Part shown: piece by piece, positions 28,301 through 36,698 of the stretch
How the letters are laid out: each line of letters opens with the position of its first letter
How positions within the stretch are numbered: the first letter of the stretch is position 1
Source: Haoranjiania flava
Lineage (GTDB): Bacteria > Bacteroidota > Bacteroidia > Chitinophagales > Chitinophagaceae
Reading direction: 5' to 3'
DNA: 64,000 nt
NCBI RefSeq assembly: GCF_025631005.1
Contig: NZ_JAOTPL010000007.1
Coordinates: 1 to 64,000, forward strand
Position numbers and translations under genes: made by a program
Notes under the pieces: generated by a model
The model's database searches: none
Told to the model about the DNA's origin: nothing
Seen by the model: only the letters and a program-made list of their open reading frames with translations

Positions 28301-28499
28301 GTATAATTTTCCAAAAGCATTGCTCCGCAATACATTCAGTGGGGTGAGATTGTATGTGCAGGTAAAAAATGCCTTTACATTTACCAACTACTCGGGTTAT
28401 GATCCTGAAATTTCAGGAGGCATAATGAGTACAGGTATAGATTACGGAACTTACCCGCAGGCAAGATCTTATTCTGTAGGCTTAAATATTAAACTATGA
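25355..28499 (+). pseudogene. SusC-family TonB-dependent transporter (PUL2), interrupted by one frameshift
   Basis: Two overlapping frames together make a full SusC of about 1047 residues. The first frame (25355-26755) carries the signal peptide, the carboxypeptidase-like domain (ISGVVKNEINEVLSGATI), the plug with LKDAATTAIYGVKGGNGVIVVTTKSG, and the first barrel strands; it stops after FGYTKI. The second (to 28499) continues from YDDNAKSFTPLVFYGPLN to the barrel end GLNIKL. Deleting one A in the AAAAA near 26746-26750 joins them exactly as FGYTKYDDNAK. Everything else is intact, so this is either a very recent inactivation, a phase-variable site or a sequence error. Pairing with SusD at 28573 suggests the system is otherwise functional. 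Confidence 0.9.
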
Positions 28500-28572
28500 T
28501 GCACATACATGTTTTTAGCATAATTCCATACACAAATCAATTGTCAAATTACGAGCATTAAAAATTTTTATT

Positions 28573-30078
28573 ATGAAATATATAAACGCGTCTTTAATTA
28601 TAGTATATCTGTTCTTTGTCGGTTCTTGCAATAAATGGGTAGATTACAACCCTCATGACGATTTTAAAATAACAGACCAGGATTACCTGAAATCAGAAAG
28701 CGATTACCGGTCAATGGTTGTAAGCGTATATACACCTGTTCAGTGGCTGAACCAGATGGTTCCTGTAGGGGATATTGCTTCAGACGATGCAGTTGCTGGT
28801 GGTGAAAGTGCATCGGATATACTACCATTGCAACAGATAGATGACTTTACTGTAAACCCCGTGAACTCTACATTACGCGATCTGTGGCAATCTGCTTATG
28901 AAGGCATTAACAGAGCCAATTATATATTGCAATATAAACAAACCAACATGGCTGGCGAAACCATTGAGTTCGCAGGTAAAGATGCCTTGTTTGGAGAGGT
29001 TTATTTTTTAAGAGCATTTTATTATTTTTCTTTGGTAAAAATGTTTGGCGATGTTCCACTTTTTACAAATAAAAGATTAACGCTATCAGAATCCAGGAAA
29101 CTCACAAGGGCCCCCAAAGCTGAAGTATATGTACAGATAGAGAAGGACCTGCAGGAAGCAATAAGCGTATTGCCAAATGTGCAGGTACAAAAAGGGCGCA
29201 TCACCAAATATGCAGCACAGGCATTGCTTGGCAAAGTATATATTTATCAGCATAAACACAACGATGCAATTCCTGTTCTGGAAAATATTATTTCTTCCAA
29301 AGCTTATTCGCTGGTGGAAGACTATGCATCTATTTACCTGGTGTCAGGTGAAAACGGTCCCGAATCTGTTTTTGAAATTCAATATTCTAATACATCACCC
29401 TATTGGAACTGGGGCGGCCCTACGCGCGGACAGGGTAATTATGCTGTGCAGCAGGCAGGCGTAAGAGGCATTAGCGGAAGCGCTGAAATGCCTTATGCGC
29501 CCGGATGGAGCAGTAACCTTCCTACAAAAGCACTTGCAAATAATTACCAGGCCGGAGACCAAAGAAAAGACGCTACCTTGCTTGATATTGAAGCATATAA
29601 AAATGCGCATCCTACCTATAATGTTACTTACCAGGTAGCGCCTTATAAAAACACAGGCTTGTACAACAATAAATTGCAGCCAAGAAAGGGACAAACTTCC
29701 GGACAGATAGAACTGAACTATCTCAATAATTACAGAACTATCCGTTATTCGGATGTATTGCTGATGGCAGCTGAAGCTTATAACAAAACCGGAAATGATT
29801 TGAAGGCACAGCAATATGTGAATATGGTAAGGCGTAGGGCTTTTAAAGATGATGCACACAATATCGTACAAACAGGAACAGCTTTGTTTGATGCTATTAT
29901 GAACGAAAGAAGATTGGAATTTGCAGGCGACGGAGAGAGATTTTTTGATCTGGTGAGAACAGGGAAAGCAGCTACAACGCTTTCAACCTTAGGATTTGTA
30001 GCAGGCAAACATGAAGTTTTCCCTATTCCACAGGAAGAGATCAATATTTCTAATCTTACACAGAATCCTAATTATTAA
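28573..30078 (+). CDS. SusD/RagB-family surface glycan-binding lipoprotein (PUL2)
   Basis: The 501-residue lipoprotein has its lipobox at GSC (Cys19). Typical SusD blocks are present: WQSAYEGINRANYIL, GEVYFLRAFYYFSLVKMFGDVPLFT, RYSDVLLMAAEAYNKTGN, ERRLEFAGDGERFFDLVRTG and the C-terminal EVFPIPQEEINISN. It partners the adjacent SusC. Spacing to SusC is 73 bp. The size is normal for the family. In the laminarin loci of Bacteroidota, a SusCD pair is followed by surface binding lipoproteins and a GH16, as is seen here. Confidence 0.96.
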   Translation: MKYINASLIIVYLFFVGSCNKWVDYNPHDDFKITDQDYLKSESDYRSMVVSVYTPVQWLNQMVPVGDIASDDAVAGGESASDILPLQQIDDFTVNPVNSTLRDLWQSAYEGINRANYILQYKQTNMAGETIEFAGKDALFGEVYFLRAFYYFSLVKMFGDVPLFTNKRLTLSESRKLTRAPKAEVYVQIEKDLQEAISVLPNVQVQKGRITKYAAQALLGKVYIYQHKHNDAIPVLENIISSKAYSLVEDYASIYLVSGENGPESVFEIQYSNTSPYWNWGGPTRGQGNYAVQQAGVRGISGSAEMPYAPGWSSNLPTKALANNYQAGDQRKDATLLDIEAYKNAHPTYNVTYQVAPYKNTGLYNNKLQPRKGQTSGQIELNYLNNYRTIRYSDVLLMAAEAYNKTGNDLKAQQYVNMVRRRAFKDDAHNIVQTGTALFDAIMNERRLEFAGDGERFFDLVRTGKAATTLSTLGFVAGKHEVFPIPQEEINISNLTQNPNY

Positions 30079-30145
30079 ACTTAAATAGTTGATCGGTGAG
30101 AATGCAGACGTGTTGGCTCATTAATAATGATTAAAAGTAAACCCA

Positions 30146-31720
30146 ATGAAGAAAATATTTGTTATTACACAACTCGCATCATTAATGCTTATAGGATGTA
30201 CTAAATTTAGCAATGGTGATCTGAGCTTTATACAAACAGGAGATGCTCCGGCTGACATTACAGCCATGTATGATATTACACAAGATAATTCAGGCATGGT
30301 GACTATTTTGCCGAATGGTAAAGGTGCAGCTTTCTACGAAATATTTTTTGGTGACGCTGCGAAAGAACCTGCAAAAGTAAATGCAGGAAGCAGTACCAGC
30401 CATAAATATCCTGAAGGTATTTTTGATGTTAAAATTATAGGCCATGATCTTACAGGAAAAACAACAGAAGCTGTTCAAAAGCTGACTGTTGCCTTTAGAA
30501 AGCCAGAAAATTTTGTAGTAAATGTAGCTAAAAATCCCGGCAATGCATTGAAGATAAACATCAGCGCAACGGCTTTATATGAAACACTTTTTAAAGTTTA
30601 TTTCGGAGATGTTGAAAATGAAATACCTGTTTCATTTTTAGAGGGCCAAACGCTTACACATGAATATAAAAAAACAGGAACCTATACGATAAAAGTTATA
30701 GCGCTGAGTGGCGGTGCTGCTACGGCAGACTATTCAACAACTGTGAATATTGTAGACCCACTGGTATTACCTGTTACATTTGAATCTTCTACCGTTACCT
30801 ATGGATTTAATGATTTTGACGGAGGGCAGGCCACAGTTGTTGACAACCCTTCAAAAACCGGAATCAACACGAGCAACAAGGTTGGTAAAATGATAAAAAA
30901 TCAGGGCGAAGTATGGGGCGGAAGCTGGATCGGACTTGGCAACCCTGTTGATTTATCGGCCAATAAATATTTCCGGATGAAAGTATTTTCACCAAGAGCA
31001 GGTGCAAAAGTTTTATTGAAAATAGAAAATGCATCCGACCCCAATAAAAATTATGAACAAAGCGTAACAACTACTAAAGCCAATGAATGGGAAGAATTAG
31101 GATTTGACTTCACAGGAGCAAACAAAGAAAATACCTATGAACACATTGTACTGATATTTGAATTAGGAACAAAAGGAGACGGGTCTGCCAACTTTACGTT
31201 TTATTTTGATGATATAAGACAGGCAAGTACGCTGAATGATGAGATGCCTGCAGTGAAAATTCCTTTAACCTTTGAATCAACTTCACTGATATATGATCTC
31301 TCCGGATTCGATGGCGGCGAACTCTCAATCATTGATAATCCACAGCAGCATGGCATCAACAGTTCCGGTAAGGTTTTAAGAATGATAAAATATGCAGGAC
31401 AGCCATGGGGAGGGGGTGTACTTACGTTGCCTGACCCGATAGACTTTTCAAAGAATATCTTTAAAATGAAAGTATTCTCGCCAAGAATAGGCGCTAAAGT
31501 TTTATTAAAAGTTGAAAATCTTAAAAACAGTGGAATTTATTACGAAAAAGAAGTACTGACTACAAAGGCTAATGAATGGGAAGAACTAATTTTTGATTAT
31601 TCGGGAATAAACACAGCCAATGCTTACCAGAAAATAGTATGGATTTTTGATAACGGTACAAAAGGTGACGGAACTGCCAATTATACTTTCCTGATAGATG
31701 ACATTGCGCTAACTAATTAA
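30146..31720 (+). CDS. Surface glycan-binding lipoprotein with two PKD-like and two duplicated C-terminal domains
   Basis: The 524-residue lipoprotein has its lipobox at IGC (Cys18). Two PKD-like immunoglobulin domains lie at about 33-118 and 121-204. The rest is an internal tandem duplication: units at about 209-360 and 373-524 share FDGG, VFSPR-GAKVLLK-EN, KANEWEEL-FD and GTKGDG-ANFTF. Each repeat looks like a beta-sandwich carbohydrate-binding module. Position after SusD suggests an SGBP (SusE-like) that binds the polysaccharide outside the cell. The fold and ligand of the repeats are inference. Confidence 0.82.
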   Translation: MKKIFVITQLASLMLIGCTKFSNGDLSFIQTGDAPADITAMYDITQDNSGMVTILPNGKGAAFYEIFFGDAAKEPAKVNAGSSTSHKYPEGIFDVKIIGHDLTGKTTEAVQKLTVAFRKPENFVVNVAKNPGNALKINISATALYETLFKVYFGDVENEIPVSFLEGQTLTHEYKKTGTYTIKVIALSGGAATADYSTTVNIVDPLVLPVTFESSTVTYGFNDFDGGQATVVDNPSKTGINTSNKVGKMIKNQGEVWGGSWIGLGNPVDLSANKYFRMKVFSPRAGAKVLLKIENASDPNKNYEQSVTTTKANEWEELGFDFTGANKENTYEHIVLIFELGTKGDGSANFTFYFDDIRQASTLNDEMPAVKIPLTFESTSLIYDLSGFDGGELSIIDNPQQHGINSSGKVLRMIKYAGQPWGGGVLTLPDPIDFSKNIFKMKVFSPRIGAKVLLKVENLKNSGIYYEKEVLTTKANEWEELIFDYSGINTANAYQKIVWIFDNGTKGDGTANYTFLIDDIALTN

Positions 31721-31736
31721 TAAAAACATATGCGAT

Positions 31737-31780
31737 GAAATAGCCATAAAGATGAATAAAGGCTATTCCATGTGGCAACT
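31737..31780 (+). repeat. Hairpin element, copy R7, short form
   Basis: Arms GAAATAGCC (31737-31745) and GGCTATTCC (31761-31769) enclose only 15 bases, so most of the interior seen in R2 is lost while the arms and the CATGTGGCAACT flank are kept. It is inverted relative to R1-R4 and R6 on the chromosome but has the same orientation relative to its downstream gene. The 5' arm reads ATG AAA TAG. The 3' arm ends 31 nt before the ATG of the PKD lipoprotein. Confidence 0.8.
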
Positions 31781-31800
31781 TAAAAAATAAAAAATATCAC

Positions 31801-32673
31801 ATGAACTACATAAAATTAATATTGCTTTTAATGACAATCTTTATAAGCAGTTGTGAAAAAAAAGACCACACCTTCGGCCCGCTGACGGCCCCCGATCTGC
31901 CGCAACTTGATATACAGGTAGCTGGCAAATCAACAGTTAATCCTAATGGAGATGGCAGTGGCAAAGTCAGCGTGCATGTAATGTCTGCTAATGCTATTAA
32001 TTACAGGATAGATTTTGGAGATGGTTCTGAACCGCTGACCAATACGGTGAATTCACAAACACATCTATATACACATGTAGGAACGCAGGATTTTATCATT
32101 ACTGTAACTGCCAGTGGCAGAGGCGGCATATCCAGTACTTCTTCGCAAAAGATTACTATAAGAAGAGACTTTGTTGCCAATCCTGAATTGGTAGAAATGC
32201 TTACGAACAATTCTTCTAAAATATGGGTCGTGGACTCTCTTGCCCCTGCACATTTCGGCGTAGGCCCGTCAACATCCCTGTCGCCGGATTGGTGGTCGGC
32301 ACCTCCGCTTGATAAGTCCGGATTGGGAGTTTATGATGATGAATACGTCTTTAAAAAAGAAGGAAATTCCTTTACGCACATTACTAATAATTCATTGTAC
32401 GGCAAGCAGGAATATCTTAAAGATTTTGATGCCGGGCTTACAGGAACAGGAGATTATACATTAACAGGGACAAAAGCTGCGGCCTACACAGAAACATTTA
32501 GTTACGACGGCTCTGCAGACACAGAATACATCATTTTTTCTGCTAAAGGTCATTTGGGTATATATCTCGGAACTCACAGATACCAGATATTAAGCAGATC
32601 CGGCACACAAATGTCTCTAAGAACTATCGGTAAAGACGGTAATGCGTGGTATGTAAAAATTAAAGCGAAATAA
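31801..32673 (+). CDS. PKD-domain lipoprotein, putative surface glycan-binding protein
   Basis: The 290-residue lipoprotein has its lipobox at SSC (Cys18). A PKD domain (about 35-128, YRIDFGDGSEP and VTVTASGRGGISS) is followed by a C-terminal domain (about 130-290) starting at NPELVEMLTNNSSKIWVVDS and containing WWSAPPL. This C-terminal domain recurs beside GH16 enzymes in Bacteroidota PULs, where it is thought to bind beta-glucan. No catalytic motif was seen. It lies between the duplicated SGBP and GH16, with only six bases to the latter, and has a hairpin element in its leader. Confidence 0.75.
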   Translation: MNYIKLILLLMTIFISSCEKKDHTFGPLTAPDLPQLDIQVAGKSTVNPNGDGSGKVSVHVMSANAINYRIDFGDGSEPLTNTVNSQTHLYTHVGTQDFIITVTASGRGGISSTSSQKITIRRDFVANPELVEMLTNNSSKIWVVDSLAPAHFGVGPSTSLSPDWWSAPPLDKSGLGVYDDEYVFKKEGNSFTHITNNSLYGKQEYLKDFDAGLTGTGDYTLTGTKAAAYTETFSYDGSADTEYIIFSAKGHLGIYLGTHRYQILSRSGTQMSLRTIGKDGNAWYVKIKAK

Positions 32674-32679
32674 ATTTAA

Positions 32680-33714
32680 ATGAACAATATTATGATCAAG
32701 ACTTTTTTCTTCCTTTTTGCTGTATTCTTTTTCGGATGCAGCAATAAAAGTGTATCTAAGGCAGACCCTTCACCGTCAAACCTTACCTTAACAGCTGCTG
32801 TACACCCTGCAAATAACGGGAGCGTTAATTTTGTAGCTACGGCAAATAATGCTACAAGCTATGAATTCGACTTTGGTAATGGCATTCATGAATCATCAAC
32901 AAGCGGCAAGGTCACCTATGTTTACCCTGTATCAGGAAATTATACTATAAATGTGAAAGCAAAAAACTCATCTGGCACATCGGTTTCTAAATCTTTGCAA
33001 ATTGTTGTAACCAGGGTGGCATCACTGGTATGGTCAGATGAATTCGATGAGCCTGGAACACCCAATCCTGCAAAATGGAATTATGATCAGGGAACAGGTG
33101 ACAACGGATGGGGAAACAATGAACTGCAATACTATACCAACAGGCTTGATAATGTTTACATTTCTAACGGCACGTTAAAGATCGTAGCTAAAAAAGAGGA
33201 CTATAGCGGCAAGCAGCATACATCTGCGAGGTTAAAGACACAAGGCAAATTTGATTTTAAATACGGCAAGGTAGAAGTAAGGGCAAAACTACCTGTAGGT
33301 GTTCCGGGTGTATGGCCGGCTATCTGGATGTTAGGTAGCAATATCACATCCATTGGCTGGCCTGCCTGCGGAGAAATAGACATTATGGAATATCTTACCC
33401 GTGATCCTGAATATATTTATGCTACTTTTCACTATCCGGGAAGATTTGGAGAAACAGCAGATGGAAACAAAATTAAATATACCAATGCTGCAGCCGAATT
33501 TCACCTGTTCGCTGTTGAATGGACTCCGGAACAATTAAAAATATATGTAGACGAACAACTTGTACATTCAATTAAGAACAGTGTTGCACTGCCCTTCAAT
33601 AACAATTTTTTTATTATTTTAAATATGGCATTAGGAGGCAATTTTGGAGGAGCGCTTGATGCGGCGTTTACAAACGCTGTCTTTGAAATAGATTATGTAA
33701 GGGTGTATCAATAA
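32680..33714 (+). CDS. PKD-GH16 endo-beta-glucanase (laminarinase-like) lipoprotein
   Basis: The 344-residue lipoprotein has its lipobox at FGC (Cys20). A PKD domain (about 35-112) precedes a GH16 catalytic domain (about 115-344). The catalytic signature GEIDIMEY places the nucleophile at Glu232, Asp234 and the acid/base at Glu237. Flanking motifs WGNNELQYYT and VWPAIWMLG, together with the extra residue in EIDIME, fit the beta-1,3-glucanase (laminarinase) branch. It would cut surface-bound glucan to oligosaccharides for SusCD import. An alternative start at 32692 (MIKTFF) gives the same mature protein. It is the last gene of PUL2. Confidence 0.92.
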   Translation: MNNIMIKTFFFLFAVFFFGCSNKSVSKADPSPSNLTLTAAVHPANNGSVNFVATANNATSYEFDFGNGIHESSTSGKVTYVYPVSGNYTINVKAKNSSGTSVSKSLQIVVTRVASLVWSDEFDEPGTPNPAKWNYDQGTGDNGWGNNELQYYTNRLDNVYISNGTLKIVAKKEDYSGKQHTSARLKTQGKFDFKYGKVEVRAKLPVGVPGVWPAIWMLGSNITSIGWPACGEIDIMEYLTRDPEYIYATFHYPGRFGETADGNKIKYTNAAAEFHLFAVEWTPEQLKIYVDEQLVHSIKNSVALPFNNNFFIILNMALGGNFGGALDAAFTNAVFEIDYVRVYQ

Positions 33715-33821
33715 GGCCTTTTCCTTGTGGGTACACAATCATTAAATAAAAAAAATAGTATTTAGGAAAAGTTTGTACTCTTAGCTTTCATAAACCATTA
33801 CCGACGCACATCATATCGTAT

Positions 33822-33856
33822 AAGCCTTGAAAACAATACGTTTCAGGGCTTTTATA
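33822..33856 (+). terminator. Rho-independent terminator after PUL2
   Basis: The stem AAGCCTTGAAA / TTTCAGGGCTT (one G-U) encloses an eight-base loop and is followed by TTTTATATTT. It lies 108 bp after the GH16 stop and can end the PUL2 transcript. The GNAT gene on the opposite strand ends at 34317, so it may serve both directions. Confidence 0.75.
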
Positions 33857-34085
33857 TTTAACAGGCTTCTCTTGTCAATACATCTTGCTGCTTGCATTCC
33901 CTTTTATTAATCAAACTTGCTCAATATAATTAATTTTGCTTAGTAAATACTCCTGCTTGAAAACAGCATTGTTCTTAGTAACTTTATTTTGCCTGGCTCA
34001 ATAACGAAATACGTTTATAAAAACGGTAGGCGGCTTTCGGTATCATTTTCTATACGTTGGAACTGGGGGGGAAATTCATAATATC

Positions 34086-34256
34086 CTTACTCATCATTTC
34101 AGCTGCTTTCTTTAACCTCGTAACATTGACAATCTGGTGAGGCGACATGCCGGAAAGGGATTTTATTTCCTGTAAAAAGTGATACGGCTCATATTAAATG
34201 CTGCCGCCAGATTTTCTATATTAATACCAGGTGCATCTAAATGCTCAAGAATAACC
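34086..34256 (-). pseudogene. Decayed fragment of an AraC-domain gene (partial duplicate of the PUL1 regulator)
   Basis: About 170 bases match 2362-2532 inside the AraC domain of the PUL1 response regulator, with roughly eight differences including single-base deletions (the TTTT at 2441-2446 becomes TTT here). No other part of that gene is present, and the fragment has no start or helix-turn-helix end. It therefore cannot make protein. It is a recent relic of a duplicated or recombined regulator next to PUL2, suggesting a second PUL regulator was once here. Confidence 0.85.
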
Positions 34257-34316
34257 AATCTGGCTTAAACAAAAATTGTAGTTAGTTTAAAACAATAACA
34301 CTATACAATAACTCAT

Positions 34317-35165
34317 TCACTGAATTATTTTAATCATTTCAAATTGTTGCCCTTTTAAAGGTATGTTTTTAGCTTTCATAAAAGCTTTTACTGACGCACA
34401 GGTGCTATCAGTATTGATCATTTTGATAACCTTACTTTTATTAAGCTTTACAGCTTCAGCCAGCAACGCAGAACCTATACCTTTGCCTCTGTGGTTTTCA
34501 TGAACAGCTATTTGAGTTATATCTCCTGAAGCCGGCTCAAAAACGCAATATCCTGTAAGAATGTTTGCTGTAAAAGCTTTCAGCATTATAAAACTTCCGG
34601 GATTCCTTTTTATCGCATCAAAACTATTCTGCCAGGAGGGACTAAAATCCCAAAAGCCGGAAATAAGTTGCGGAAAAACCATTTTTGTCTGCTTAACGTT
34701 TGCATAAAAAGTTTTTTGCCCAACATGCACCTCTTCATTGAACTGTTTATAATAATTAAATTCACGTGTGATTGTAAAACCCAGCTTTGTATAAACCGAT
34801 AAAGCTTTTGTATTATGTTGTAAAACCTCCAGAAGATATTGCCTGATGCCTTTTTGTACTAAACGAGGTATTGAATGCTCAAAGATTTTTGTAGCAAGGC
34901 CTTGTCCACGAAATTTCATAATGGTACCGGTTCCTGTATCATATGCTGTAGGCGTTGCGTTAAAACTGCCGGTTCCATTCAGAGTAAACGCTGCTATCTG
35001 ATTTTCATGAAATGCTGCAAAGGACATTGCCGGATCAAAACCGCGTCTTTTTAGCATTGTTTGCAATTCCTGCCTGTTTAGTTGAAGTTCATAATCAGCA
35101 AAAGCCTGGCTAAATGATTCATAAATCCTATCAAATGCAATATTTTTTAGAGACAATATTTTCAT
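34317..35165 (-). CDS. Two-domain GNAT N-acetyltransferase
   Basis: The 282-residue cytoplasmic protein has two GNAT folds. The N-terminal half carries the acetyl-CoA motif RGQGLATK (near 89-96) and the C-terminal half HRGKGIGSALL (near 224-234). Intact pyrophosphate-binding motifs in both halves suggest both can bind acetyl-CoA. Similar double-GNAT proteins occur widely in Bacteroidota, but the acceptor is unknown. It is a single gene, flanked upstream by hairpin element R6 and downstream by degraded DNA. Nothing ties it to the PULs functionally. Confidence 0.82.
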   Translation of the reverse strand: MKILSLKNIAFDRIYESFSQAFADYELQLNRQELQTMLKRRGFDPAMSFAAFHENQIAAFTLNGTGSFNATPTAYDTGTGTIMKFRGQGLATKIFEHSIPRLVQKGIRQYLLEVLQHNTKALSVYTKLGFTITREFNYYKQFNEEVHVGQKTFYANVKQTKMVFPQLISGFWDFSPSWQNSFDAIKRNPGSFIMLKAFTANILTGYCVFEPASGDITQIAVHENHRGKGIGSALLAEAVKLNKSKVIKMINTDSTCASVKAFMKAKNIPLKGQQFEMIKIIQ

Positions 35166-35187
35166 CTGTTTATTTTTTAATTTTTCT

Positions 35188-35256
35188 GTTTGTCAGATGG
35201 AATAGCCTAAATGATCATCATTTTCGGGTGTGACAACCACTCCTGGCTATTTCATA
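35188..35256 (-). repeat. Hairpin element, copy R6
   Basis: Arms are GGAATAGCC (35199-35207) and GGCTATTTC (35245-35253). Both arms carry the G/C version of the base pair that is A/T in R2-R4, so the pairing is kept. The interior differs from the PUL1 copies. On the minus strand the 5' arm reads ATG AAA TAG, and the 3' arm ends 33 nt before the ATG of the GNAT gene. The rest of the 396-bp gap up to 35561 shows no gene and no clear promoter box. Confidence 0.75.
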
Positions 35257-35561
35257 AAAATTATTTAAAAGCTTGCATTTTCCCAGCAAAACTAAACTGT
35301 TTATTAGCAGTAATGAAACCGTTACTAAATTTATTTCTACCCTTTTATCACGCCTCAAGCCTCGCATGTAAAAAAAAAGATTTTATTAAACCATAGTAAC
35401 AAGTTCATTGTATAAAAATGCTATCTTGTGATTAAAATTGGCAGGATAGTTGACTTATGCTATTTAATCTAACTGTAAAGATCACTGCTTTAATCTGACT
35501 TTTCTTTTAAAGTTTCCAGGCAGACTTATTTTTATATTTTAAACAAATTTAAAACACGATT

Positions 35562-36698
35562 ATGGAATTAATTGTTTTTTCGCACTTACGCTGGAATTTT
35601 GTTTATCAGAGACCGCAGCACCTTGTCAGCAGGTTTGTAAACCTCTATAGAGTATTTTATGTGGAAGAGCCCGTGTTTACTGAGCAACCGGATGGATATT
35701 CATGTAATGAAGCGCCTGATAAAGTACAGGTAATCACACCCCATTTAAACACCGCAGATACCGGTGATCATAATATGCGTATGGAGGCTATTGCGCAGCA
35801 GGCATTCCGCGATTTTGAAATAAAGAATTATATTTTCTGGTATTATTCACCTATGGCACTATTGTTCACCTCATCATTCAAGCCTACACTTATTGTCTAC
35901 GATTGCATGGATGAATTGTCGGCCTTTAAGTTTGCACCGCCGATATTGATCGATATGGAAAATGAATTGATGCAAAAAGCAGACATTGTATTTACCGGCG
36001 GCAAAAGCCTATACGAAGCAAAGAAGAATAAACATCAAAACATATATTGTTTTCCCAGCAGTATAGACAAAGCGCACTTTAACACAGCAAGGCATACACA
36101 TATTGATCCCGCAGACCAGCAAAATATCCCTCACCCGAGATTAGGTTTCTTTGGCGTGGTTGATGAACGTTTTGACATTGACCTGGTTGGCGAGTTAGCC
36201 GTTAAGAAACCGGAATGGCAGATAGTGATCATAGGCCCGGTTGTAAAGATCGATGAAGCAAGCCTGCCGCGGCATGCAAACATTCACTATCTCGGCATGA
36301 AATCCTATGGCGAGCTGCCGGCCTACATCAGCACCTGGGATATAGCCATTATGCCATTTGCCATTAATGAATCTACCAGGTACATCAGCCCTACCAAAAC
36401 GCCTGAATATTTAGCAGCAGGTAAACAGGTGATTTCTACAAGGATTACGGATGTTGTGCATCCTTATGCAGAAACAGGGCTGGTAGATATTGCTGATACG
36501 GCAGATGAATTTATCAAATACGGAGAAAAAATATTATCGAACCCGGATGATGCCGGATGGCTGGCTGAAACAGATGAGTTTCTAGCAGATGTATCCTGGG
36601 ACAGAACCTGGGAGCAGATGAATAAGCTGATAGAAGAAGCAATAGACATAAAAAACATTACTAACAAACTAAAACCTTCACAATGTACGACTACTTAA
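35562..36698 (+). CDS. GT-B glycosyltransferase (GT4/GT1-like)
   Basis: The 378-residue cytoplasmic protein starts with SHLRWNFVYQRPQHLVSRF, a block typical of a glycosyltransferase group often linked to UDP-galactopyranose mutase. The C-terminal donor domain has STRYISPTKTPEYLAAGKQVISTR, with the Ser/Thr-x-Lys and Glu expected to bind the nucleotide sugar. Its last 16 bases overlap the start of glf, so the two are translationally coupled. It may transfer galactofuranose or make a precursor for it; the acceptor is unknown. Confidence 0.82.
   Translation: MELIVFSHLRWNFVYQRPQHLVSRFVNLYRVFYVEEPVFTEQPDGYSCNEAPDKVQVITPHLNTADTGDHNMRMEAIAQQAFRDFEIKNYIFWYYSPMALLFTSSFKPTLIVYDCMDELSAFKFAPPILIDMENELMQKADIVFTGGKSLYEAKKNKHQNIYCFPSSIDKAHFNTARHTHIDPADQQNIPHPRLGFFGVVDERFDIDLVGELAVKKPEWQIVIIGPVVKIDEASLPRHANIHYLGMKSYGELPAYISTWDIAIMPFAINESTRYISPTKTPEYLAAGKQVISTRITDVVHPYAETGLVDIADTADEFIKYGEKILSNPDDAGWLAETDEFLADVSWDRTWEQMNKLIEEAIDIKNITNKLKPSQCTTT

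Noticed and set aside
29395..29871. 158-residue minus-strand frame inside PUL2 susD
   Set aside because: Antisense shadow of a clear SusD gene.
35211..35396. Short plus-strand frame next to the GNAT gene
   Set aside because: It begins inside hairpin R6 and has no recognisable product.
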